Source: Parazoarcus communis SWub3 = DSM 12120
GTDB taxonomy: Bacteria; Pseudomonadota; Gammaproteobacteria; Burkholderiales; Rhodocyclaceae
Direction: 5' to 3'
Assembly (NCBI RefSeq): GCF_003226565.1
Contig: NZ_QKOE01000004.1
Location: 1-64,000, forward strand
Length of the DNA stretch: 64,000 nt
The first letter of the stretch is position 1, and the number at the start of each line of letters is the position of its first letter. The notes below the pieces were generated by a model, which saw only the letters and a list, made by a program, of their open reading frames with translations, ran no database searches and was not told where the DNA came from. A program made the translations under genes and the position numbers. Positions 25,614 to 32,512 of this stretch are shown one piece after another.

Positions 25614-27485
25614 TCAGGCGCGGGCGTCGGCGGTCCATTGGCCGACGCGGAAGATCACGTATTCGGCTGGGCGGCTGGGGGCGATGCCGACCAGGCAGAT
25701 CATGCGGCCGTTGTCGAGATCGTTCTGGGTCATCGTGGTGCGGTCGCAGCGTACGAAGTAAGCTTCTTCGGGCTTCGCGCCGATCAGCGCGCCGTCACGC
25801 CACAGCACGTACAGGAAGTCCTCGACCATGGTGCGGATGTTGGTCCACAGGCGGTCGTTATTGGGTTCGAACACCGCCCACTGGGTGGCCTTGTCGATCG
25901 AGTGTTCGACGTAGATGAACAGCCGGCGCACGTTCACGTATTTCCATTCCGGGTCCGAACTCATCGTGCGTGCCCCCCACACCCGGTTGCCGCGCCCTTC
26001 GAAGAAGCGCAGGCAGTTCACCCCTTCCGGATTGAGCACGTCCTGACGCGCCTTGTTGATGTTGATCTCGAACTTGGTCAGGCCGCGCACGACCTCGTTG
26101 GCAGGGGCCTTGTGCACCCCGCGCTCGATGTCGCTGCGCGCGTAGATGCCGGTGACAAAGCCGGAGGGGGGGAGCACCAGCTTGCGCGGCGGCACCCCGG
26201 GCGCGGCGGGAAACAGCGGGTCGAGGATCTCGATCCAGGGGTGGTAGAGCGCGGCATACTTGCTGTCGAAGCGACCGCGGAAGTCGCGGATTTCCGACAG
26301 CGAGCTGTTTTCCGGGCCATCGACCACCGCAATACGGTAGCGCCACTTCTCGGCATGGGCGATCAGGTGATCGGCGACCGCCTGGATCGAATCGATGTCG
26401 TCCATCGCACCACCGTCGGGAACGGCGACGATTGCGATGTCGGTGAGTTCGCCAAGTGCTTCCAGCCCGGTGGCGCGTACATCGACATCGTCGGGATCCG
26501 CCTCGGCGCCGCGGATGGCATCGGGGCCGGGCAGCGCGCCGTCCATGGCCACTCCGGCCACACCGGTCAGGCGTTTGCCGGCGTTCTGCAGCCCGACCAT
26601 CAGCGCGGCGGGTGAGAAGGCATTGACGGCCGGGGTCCAGTCCAGCCAGACCATGGCGTTTTCGTCCTCGGGGTCGTCGAGTTCGAGCACCTTGCCAATG
26701 TAGCGGCGCTGGTCGGGATGGGCAGCCAGCTGATCGTAGACGTCGGTACGCCCTTCGGCGCCGAACACCGTGACGCGCAATTCCACCAGCAGGATCTGGC
26801 TGCCCGCAGTGACCGCGACCCGGTCGCCGCTGCTGTCGATGAAGTGCTGGCGCCCATCACGATCGACATCGATCACCCTCAGGTTGGCGGGGTTGAGTGG
26901 CGCATTGCCGACCGGCAAGGGGTCACCTGCGGCGACAATCTCGACCACCGCGCCATGGCGCACGCTCTTGACCTGCGGCCCCCAGCTGTCGCGACCAAGC
27001 AGATCTTCGGGATCGGCGGCATGCTGGAACGCCAGATTCTTGCCACGTACCGCGCGGGTGTCGACCAGCACGGCGCCATCCTCGCCTGGCCAGCGCGCGC
27101 GCCAGGTGGCGCTACCCAGGCTGACGGTGACGGCCAGCCGGGCGATGCAGTCGGCAACGGTCTGTCCGCCAGGTGGGGCGAACACCCGTGATACGTAGAG
27201 CCGGCGCCCGCCATTGTTGAAGAATGCGCGTGCTGCATGGGCCAGGTAGGCGGTGCGTTCGCCGTCTGCCAGCTGCAGCGGGGCCAGGCTGCCGTAGACG
27301 CGTTCGAATTCGGTGTAGGAGGTGATCAGCCGTGGCCGGGTGGTGGAGGGGCCGCCGGGGTACTGCACCGGGCCGTAGCGGGTGACCCCGGCATAGCCGG
27401 TGGTGCTGGTCGGCACGCCCTCGATCGACTTGGAGCGGAAGCTGACTTCTTCGACATATACGCCGGGGGCAAGGTACTCGGGCAT
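25614..27485 (-). CDS. Contractile tail sheath protein 1 (major sheath)
   Basis: 623 residues. It begins with the sheath N-terminus PEYLAPGVYVEEVSFRSKSIEGV and ends in a full sheath C-terminal domain (AALYHPWIEILDP, GIYARSDIERGVHKAPANEVVRG, GVNCLRFFEGRGNRVWGARTM, VRRLFIYVEHSIDKATQWAVFEPN). AGGGG lies about 6 bases before the ATG. It drives contraction and wraps tube 1, encoded 16 bases downstream. Length and motifs are normal for Afp2-4-like sheaths. Confidence 0.97.
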   Translation of the reverse strand: MPEYLAPGVYVEEVSFRSKSIEGVPTSTTGYAGVTRYGPVQYPGGPSTTRPRLITSYTEFERVYGSLAPLQLADGERTAYLAHAARAFFNNGGRRLYVSRVFAPPGGQTVADCIARLAVTVSLGSATWRARWPGEDGAVLVDTRAVRGKNLAFQHAADPEDLLGRDSWGPQVKSVRHGAVVEIVAAGDPLPVGNAPLNPANLRVIDVDRDGRQHFIDSSGDRVAVTAGSQILLVELRVTVFGAEGRTDVYDQLAAHPDQRRYIGKVLELDDPEDENAMVWLDWTPAVNAFSPAALMVGLQNAGKRLTGVAGVAMDGALPGPDAIRGAEADPDDVDVRATGLEALGELTDIAIVAVPDGGAMDDIDSIQAVADHLIAHAEKWRYRIAVVDGPENSSLSEIRDFRGRFDSKYAALYHPWIEILDPLFPAAPGVPPRKLVLPPSGFVTGIYARSDIERGVHKAPANEVVRGLTKFEININKARQDVLNPEGVNCLRFFEGRGNRVWGARTMSSDPEWKYVNVRRLFIYVEHSIDKATQWAVFEPNNDRLWTNIRTMVEDFLYVLWRDGALIGAKPEEAYFVRCDRTTMTQNDLDNGRMICLVGIAPSRPAEYVIFRVGQWTADARA

Positions 27486-27577
27486 GGTGTTCCCCTTTTA
27501 GTCCATCACTGCGGTTGCTCTGTCGCGTCGCGTCTGCCGGGCGGCGCACCTGCGGGTGGGGGTGGGTGTCATGGTTG

Positions 27578-28504
27578 TCAGGCCGGGATGTAGTCCAGCG
27601 CGTCGTCGTGGATCGTGCTGACCTCGCCCGGGCTCAGGACCCGTGTTACCGCGGCCTGGCGGACATAGCCCGGTGGTGCAGCGGTGCCAGCCAGAACGGC
27701 GTTGTGCAGGTCGCTGCCGGCGATCTCGATGGGCAGCTGGTCGAAGGCGTTGTCGCTGCCGCCCGCTGGCGGCAGGAAGACCCATAGGCGCACCGTGACA
27801 CTGGCCGGCAGCGCTGCTCCACCGGGCAGCAGCTTGCTGCCCAGGACCGCAAGGAATTCGCCGCGGTCGTCACCGTGTGCCCAGCCGACCACGGTTTCAT
27901 TGTCGAAGTCGGCTGCTGCCAGCGGATCGGAGGGGCGGGTGAGTGTGACCCTTGCCCAGGCGACCGGGGTGAGGGAATCTGCGTCCGGTCCTCTGCGGAT
28001 ACGGCCGCGCACCGCGGTGGCATTGGCTGACAGCGGCCAGCGAGCGCCGGGCCATAGACCGACCTCGCGAATATTGAACCATCCGCCAGCCGGCTGCAGT
28101 CCGTCCAGTTGCGGGATCAGTGCGAGGCGGCGCGGTACGTAGCGACGCGGGTCGTCCTGCGCATGCCAGATGCCGCTGGCGCCGTGGCCAGCTGCGATCG
28201 AGATCAGCAGACGGGTGGGATCATCGGCTGCAAGCGGGGGCGGCATGGAGGCCTTGTCGCTTGCCGCTCGGGTCATCACACGGGCGGCGTGGTCGCGCAA
28301 TAGCAGCGCATGACGGCCGTGGCCGTGCGGTGCCAGGGCTTGACCGAGCGGGCGGTTGCCAATCGCTTCCAGCCGGCAGCTCATCCCGCCGGCTGGCTGG
28401 CCCGCCTGTGCGTCCAGCAAGGTCAGGCCCAGCGCCAGCCGGTGGCGTACGTGCGCAACTTCGCGGGTCAACGCCGGGTGCAGGGGCAGGGTGACCGTGC
28501 TCAT
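27578..28504 (-). CDS. eCIS-locus protein with carboxypeptidase-regulatory-like domain
   Basis: 308 residues between the cap and sheath genes; no named family recognised. The middle and C-terminal part (about 165-235: ATAVRGRIRRG, PVAWARVTL, GWAHGDDRGEFLAVL) looks like a carboxypeptidase-D regulatory-like beta sandwich, and an earlier stretch (LDAQAGQPAGGMSCRLEAIG) looks similar. There is no signal peptide or membrane helix. Its place right after the cap gene hints at a role at the distal end of the tail or as a decoration on the sheath. The start overlaps the cap stop as ATGA. Confidence 0.7.
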   Translation of the reverse strand: MSTVTLPLHPALTREVAHVRHRLALGLTLLDAQAGQPAGGMSCRLEAIGNRPLGQALAPHGHGRHALLLRDHAARVMTRAASDKASMPPPLAADDPTRLLISIAAGHGASGIWHAQDDPRRYVPRRLALIPQLDGLQPAGGWFNIREVGLWPGARWPLSANATAVRGRIRRGPDADSLTPVAWARVTLTRPSDPLAAADFDNETVVGWAHGDDRGEFLAVLGSKLLPGGAALPASVTVRLWVFLPPAGGSDNAFDQLPIEIAGSDLHNAVLAGTAAPPGYVRQAAVTRVLSPGEVSTIHDDALDYIPA

Positions 28505-29124
28505 GTCGGTATCTGCAGGCGAATGTCGGCATCGACCACTGGCGGTGCTACCGCGCGGCGGGCGGTGTCGATGCGGACGATGCGGGCGACGTAGGGCACT
28601 GACAGCCGGTAGTCGCTTGGCAGGGAGTCGAAGGTGCGCATCAGCGCCTCAGTAGAGATCTCCTCCAGCAGCAGTTGTACAGCGTCGGTGACGGCGGTTT
28701 CCGGTTCGCCGGCATAGTCGGGCATTGGCAGGGGTGGGCTGTGCAGCAGTGGCCCCGAGAGTACGGGCGTATGTTCGAGGGCCTGCATCGAACGCCCCAC
28801 GATCATGTGCTGGTGTTCGGCGTTGTCTGCCCAGGGGGTCAGCAGGTAGTGCAGGTCGAGCGCGAGATGACCACGCCCGTCTGTGGTACCGGCGCCGGAC
28901 CACGCGGCACGTACCGATTTATTGAAATCGACGCGGTAGAGCAACAGGGTGACGCCCTGGTTGCCGATCAGCTCGCGGATGGCATTGTCGTCGGCGAGAT
29001 CTTCGGTGCGGATCAGCGCTGCGCGGGAGAGCCGGCCGGGGATGGGCTGGCGCTCGACGAAGGCCCGCGACAGCAGGCGCTCGATGCTGGTGCCAACGGC
29101 TGCAATGCCTGCGAACCCCGCCAT
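28501..29124 (-). CDS. Pvc16/DUF4255-like tail terminator cap
   Basis: 207 residues, first gene of the operon. Features of the Pvc16 N-terminal (DUF4255) family are visible: an early helix with SIERLLSRAF, the VTLLLYRVDFNKSVRAAW strand pair, LALDLHYLLTPWADNAEHQHMIVGRSMQALEHTPVL and a late MRTFDSLPSDYRLSVPYVARIVRID. In Afp/PVC this protein closes the distal end of sheath and tube. The frame runs to 29250, but the ATG at 29124 has GGAGGGG 7 bases upstream and starts the conserved part. Confidence 0.9.
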   Translation of the reverse strand: MAGFAGIAAVGTSIERLLSRAFVERQPIPGRLSRAALIRTEDLADDNAIRELIGNQGVTLLLYRVDFNKSVRAAWSGAGTTDGRGHLALDLHYLLTPWADNAEHQHMIVGRSMQALEHTPVLSGPLLHSPPLPMPDYAGEPETAVTDAVQLLLEEISTEALMRTFDSLPSDYRLSVPYVARIVRIDTARRAVAPPVVDADIRLQIPT

Positions 29125-29196
29125 GTCGTGTCCCCTCCGTTGAGCGACGGTATGCGGCCAGCAAGTTCCAGAGGGCTGTCGGATGTCGTACTGATT

Positions 29197-29217
29197 GGAT
29201 TCACGACGTATGAATCC
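29197..29217. promoter_or_regulatory. Operator-like inverted repeat upstream of the eCIS operon
   Basis: Perfect 7-bp inverted repeat GGATTCA-N7-TGAATCC, centred about 83 bases before the cap gene start. Size and spacing suit a dimeric repressor or activator site in the leader region. No regulator gene is adjacent, so the binding protein is unknown. Confidence 0.4.
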
Positions 29218-29433
29218 GCACTCTGTGTCGTTGCACAGTGATCCTTGCATACCCCATGTTCATTGGGTTTAGCAGAAAAAAAACAGAACGCAAGTTGCCG
29301 CTTGCGGCAGTTCGGGCATGTGGGCTTGCAGGGACGGTGCGTCGCTCCGGGGTCGGTCGTGCGGGCGGAAAAGCGTGCTTCATCGCCATCTGCGCGATGG
29401 AGGGGCTTTGTTGCTTCAACCCATCGTGCATGG

Positions 29434-29444
29434 CTTTACGCTAT
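29434..29444 (+). promoter_or_regulatory. Possible -10 region shared by both kinase genes
   Basis: CTTTACGCTAT here, followed by CAT to give TATCAT, closely matches CTTTGCGCTAT at 32426-32436 upstream of the pseudokinase gene (TATATT there). The repetition suggests a common promoter core inherited when the kinase gene duplicated. No good -35 hexamer is visible at 16-18 bases in either case. Confidence 0.25.
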
Positions 29445-29569
29445 CATTTGGACCGTTTTTCATGCAGTCCACCTCGCGGTGTGCTGACCATTTTCTTCTT
29501 GCTTCACGCTCTTGCTTCACCCACCTCATCGCCCCTGAATACGCAGGGCCAGGCAGATACGCGACAGAC

Positions 29570-31189
29570 ATGAAAGAGGTCATCGGGAACTTCCGGATTC
29601 TCGGAAAGATTGGCGAGGGCGGCATGGGCACCGTGTTCCATGGTCGCGACCTCATGCTCGAGCGCGATGTGGCGATCAAGTCCTTGCGCCCGGAACTGGC
29701 CAGCAACGACGAGATCGTCGAGCGTTTCCGCATCGAGGCGATTGCGCTTGCCCGTCTCCAGCATCACAACATTGCCAATGTTTTCAGCTTTTTCGCTGAA
29801 GATGGGCAGTACTACATGGTGATGGAGTATGTGGATGGCGAGTCACTCGGCCAGCTGACTGCGCGCCGGGGGGCCCTGCCCTGGCGCGAGGCGGCTGGCT
29901 TGATCGTACAGGCCTTGCGGGGGCTGGAGCACGCGCACAGGGCGGGCGTGATTCACCGCGACATCAAGCCAGCCAACATGATGGTGAGTCGTGATGGCAC
30001 GCTCAAACTGATGGATTTCGGCATTGCCCGGATCATCGAGAAGGCTGGCCTGACCCGTACCGGCTATGTGGTGGGTACCTTGCAGTACGTATCGCCCGAG
30101 CAGGTGCGTTGTCATGACCTGGACGAGCGATCCGACCTGTATTCGATGGCAATTGTGCTGTACCAGCTGCTGACCGGCCGGGTGCCGTTTGACCACGGTA
30201 GTGAGTTCGAGCTGATGCGCGCCCATCTGGAGCAACTGCCAGAGCCCCCTTCGCAGTTCATCGACGGCTTGCCACCCGAGCTCGAGGCCATTGTGCTGCG
30301 TGCCATGCACAAGGACCCGGCACAGCGTACGCCCAATGCACTCACCTTCCGCCGCGAGCTGGAGCAGCTGCTCGATGTTGAAGCCGGCTTTGCATCGGAT
30401 CGTGAGGAGGCGACCGTCATCCGTCCGCGGCCCGACATCATGCCGGCGACTGTCGGTGCGAGTGCGATGCCGTCATCCACCGTCGCGCCGTCACCTGCGT
30501 CGGTGACTGTTGCGCCAGCCTTTGGCCCCTCCGTCGCAGCGGACACTACAGCCTCTGTCCAGCACACGCCATCCACCACGACCGGGGTCGTGCCCGGCAT
30601 CGTCGAGGGGGTGGGCATGCGGCCGCGCTGGACCCTGATTGCCGCAGCACTGCTGGTGCTGGCCATTGGTGCAGCCTATCTGGGTGGGCGGACTGTGGGG
30701 GCCTTGAAGTCATCTGCCGTGCCGGAAGCGCAGGTACCGGTGTCCGCGCCGCCCGCTGCTGCCGCGCCCGGGATCGCTTCCCCGCAGACGGAAGACCACG
30801 CCGCGAGCCAGCCCACCCCCGATCTTGCCATTGCCCCGTCAGTTGTGCCGTCAGCAGGCGGCAGTGACCCCCGATCTGGTGCACTGCCGGCATCCGATGT
30901 GGCGTTGCCGGTTGTGGTCGCGCCCGCCGCGCCGGACACGGCCGAGCCTGCACCGCCACCGCTCCAGCGTGCACCGGCTGCACGCCAGACGGCTCAAGCC
31001 ACGCCGACGACGGCGGACAAGGCACCGTTGCGCAGATCGCCCCCGCCCGAGCCGAGCGCCACCGCCGAAGCGCGAGCTGCGGCACCTGCCCGCAGCTCAA
31101 ACTGCGCCCGTATCATTCAACAACTCAGCCTGGGTGAGGATTTGAGTGAGGCTGACCGAAGCTATCTGAGGAGCCATTGTGGCAACTGA
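29570..31189 (+). CDS. Membrane-anchored Ser/Thr protein kinase (PknB-like)
   Basis: 539 residues. The kinase domain is complete at about 5-268: Gly loop GEGGMG 15-20, ATP-binding Lys37 (VAIK), catalytic HRD 129-131 with Lys133, DFG 149-151 and SPE 175-177. A juxtamembrane linker contains ATVIRP with Thr282. One transmembrane helix lies at about 354-372, then a Pro/Ala-rich exterior tail ends with a small domain bounded by two Cys. The start was chosen by the kinase N-terminus and by the equal start of its paralogue; its ribosome-binding site is weak. It is divergent from the eCIS operon and overlaps the lipoprotein gene by 11 bp. I expect it to phosphorylate Thr residues on neighbours; the target is unknown. 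Confidence 0.93.
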   Translation: MKEVIGNFRILGKIGEGGMGTVFHGRDLMLERDVAIKSLRPELASNDEIVERFRIEAIALARLQHHNIANVFSFFAEDGQYYMVMEYVDGESLGQLTARRGALPWREAAGLIVQALRGLEHAHRAGVIHRDIKPANMMVSRDGTLKLMDFGIARIIEKAGLTRTGYVVGTLQYVSPEQVRCHDLDERSDLYSMAIVLYQLLTGRVPFDHGSEFELMRAHLEQLPEPPSQFIDGLPPELEAIVLRAMHKDPAQRTPNALTFRRELEQLLDVEAGFASDREEATVIRPRPDIMPATVGASAMPSSTVAPSPASVTVAPAFGPSVAADTTASVQHTPSTTTGVVPGIVEGVGMRPRWTLIAAALLVLAIGAAYLGGRTVGALKSSAVPEAQVPVSAPPAAAAPGIASPQTEDHAASQPTPDLAIAPSVVPSAGGSDPRSGALPASDVALPVVVAPAAPDTAEPAPPPLQRAPAARQTAQATPTTADKAPLRRSPPPEPSATAEARAAAPARSSNCARIIQQLSLGEDLSEADRSYLRSHCGN

Positions 31190-32363
31190 ATCGCGGACAA
31201 GATGGGGGGCGCTGCTCATTGCGGCGGCGCTGGTGCTGGGTTTGAGCGCCTGCAAGACTGCGCCTCGACAGCCAAATACCGACACGCTCGACCTGCAGGC
31301 GGCGACCCGGGTGATCGTCGATGACCTGCTCGCACAGGCCGGGCCGACGATTCTCGATCGCATGGTGTCGCGGCGGGTGGCCATCGACCCCTTTCTGGAC
31401 GGCGATACAGGGCAACAGACGGTGGCAGCAAAACAGGCTGAAACCCTGCTGGTCGAGCAACTGAGCGCGCGCCGCAGCCACCTGCAGGTCCTGCCCTTCA
31501 GCGGCAGTGACATCGAGCGGACCGAATACCTGATCACCGGCTCCTTGAAGCGGGCCGGGCGCGACAGTGATGCCTATGTGCTGGCCGCATCGCTGACCGA
31601 TCGCCGCATTGGCCTGGTGGTGGCGCAGTCTGCGGTACCGGTATTGCGTGCCGGCGTGGATGCAACGCCGACGCCCTTCTTTGCCGAGAGCCCCTCGCTG
31701 GTCAAGGACCGCGTGACTGAAGGCTACCTGGCTACGTCGCAAACCCCCGCGGGTGGGGCTGCGGATCCGGTCTACCTCAATGCCGTGCCCACGGCGGCCT
31801 TGCTGTCGGAAGCCCTCGAGGCTTACAACACGCAGCAATGGGAAAAGGCCCTGGAGTACTACACCGCAGCCGCAGCGCGGCCAGACGGTGCGCAGTTGCG
31901 GGTATTCAACGGCATCTACTTGTCCAATGTGCAGCTTGGCCGCAAGGAGGCTGCGCAGGAAGCGTTTGGCCGCATCGTGGCACTGGGTCTGGCGACCAAC
32001 AACCTGGCGGTGCGCATCCTGTTCAATCCGGGCAGTACCGAGTTCTGGCGCGATCCGAGCGTGACCGGCGTGTACCCGATGTGGATACGCCAGATCGCGC
32101 GCGAGACCAAAGAGGGCGATTATTGCCTCACGGTGATCGGCCACACCAGTGCCACCGGCACCGAGGCGATCAACTCGCGCCTTTCGCTCGCGCGTGCGCG
32201 GACCATTCGCGACGCCATGCTGCGCGAAGTACCGGCTCTGGCCAACGCCCTGCGCATCGATGGCAAGGGGTCGAGCGAGAACATCGTCGGCAGCGCGACC
32301 GATAATGCGGTGGATTCGCTGGATCGCAGGGTGGAGTTCCGCACCACCGCATGTGGTGGCTGA
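31179..32363 (+). CDS. OmpA-domain lipoprotein
   Basis: 394 residues with a GTG start (GAGGAG 5 bases upstream, overlapping the kinase stop). There is a lipoprotein signal with lipobox LSAC and Cys25. Residues about 30-170 resemble FlgO/CsgG-like outer-membrane accessory folds (RVIVDDLLAQ, ERTEYLITGSLKR). About 205-265 looks like a TPR-type pair (ALEAYNTQQWEKALEYYTAAA). The last 120 residues are an OmpA C-terminal domain (FNPGSTEFWRDP, YCLTVIGHTSATGTEAINSRLSLARA, DSLDRRVEF), which binds peptidoglycan. It is probably an outer-membrane or periplasmic partner of the co-transcribed kinase, acting as sensor or anchor. Confidence 0.87.
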   Translation: MATESRTRWGALLIAAALVLGLSACKTAPRQPNTDTLDLQAATRVIVDDLLAQAGPTILDRMVSRRVAIDPFLDGDTGQQTVAAKQAETLLVEQLSARRSHLQVLPFSGSDIERTEYLITGSLKRAGRDSDAYVLAASLTDRRIGLVVAQSAVPVLRAGVDATPTPFFAESPSLVKDRVTEGYLATSQTPAGGAADPVYLNAVPTAALLSEALEAYNTQQWEKALEYYTAAAARPDGAQLRVFNGIYLSNVQLGRKEAAQEAFGRIVALGLATNNLAVRILFNPGSTEFWRDPSVTGVYPMWIRQIARETKEGDYCLTVIGHTSATGTEAINSRLSLARARTIRDAMLREVPALANALRIDGKGSSENIVGSATDNAVDSLDRRVEFRTTACGG

Positions 32364-32451
32364 GGCTTGGCGACCGCTGGGTTCGGGCGCACGGTCGGCC
32401 GGTGACTGCAACGGCGTTGTCGTGACTTTGCGCTATATTCATTCAATGCGC

Positions 32452-32472
32452 ATCCGGGAACGCTACCCGGAT
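32452..32472 (+). terminator. Hairpin between lipoprotein and pseudokinase genes
   Basis: A perfect 7-bp stem ATCCGGG/CCCGGAT with a 7-base loop lies in the 149-bp gap before the pseudokinase gene. A T-rich stretch (CTTCTTTTTC) begins about 8 bases after the stem, so this is an imperfect terminator or an attenuator between kinase and pseudokinase expression. Confidence 0.4.
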
Positions 32473-32512
32473 TCAGCGCCTTCTTTTTCACGCAGTTGAA
32501 CGGGTAGCCGCC

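Larger units (their letters stand above)
29125..29569. promoter_or_regulatory. Divergent control region between eCIS operon and kinase module
   Basis: 445 bp without a convincing gene, lower in GC than its surroundings. It must hold the promoters of the minus-strand eCIS operon and the plus-strand kinase gene. It contains the GGATTCA/TGAATCC inverted repeat, a second short one (CTGTG at 29223-29227, CACAG at 29234-29238), a run of eight or more A at about 29276-29284, and a TGCCGC/GCGGCA hairpin at 29296-29309. On the minus strand TTGCGT then TAAACC, 16 bases apart (about 29265-29292), is a weak sigma-70 candidate for the eCIS operon. Confidence 0.55.

Noticed and set aside
27498-27572. 24-codon Arg-rich frame in the gap before sheath 1
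   Set aside because: No ribosome-binding site and no recognisable pattern; likely chance.
707-29124. Defective myovirus prophage
   Set aside because: No capsid, portal, terminase, integrase or lysis genes; the AAA+ ATPase, Pvc16-like cap, multiple sheath/tube genes and DUF4157 gene are specific to eCIS.
707-29124. Type VI secretion system
   Set aside because: No TssB/TssC split sheath, ClpV, TssJLM or Hcp; the sheath genes are the fused eCIS type and tubes are gp19-like.
30112-31100. Minus-strand frames of 184 codons within the kinase gene
   Set aside because: Antisense to the kinase domain and its Pro/Ala-rich tail; composition mirrors the codon bias of the kinase gene.
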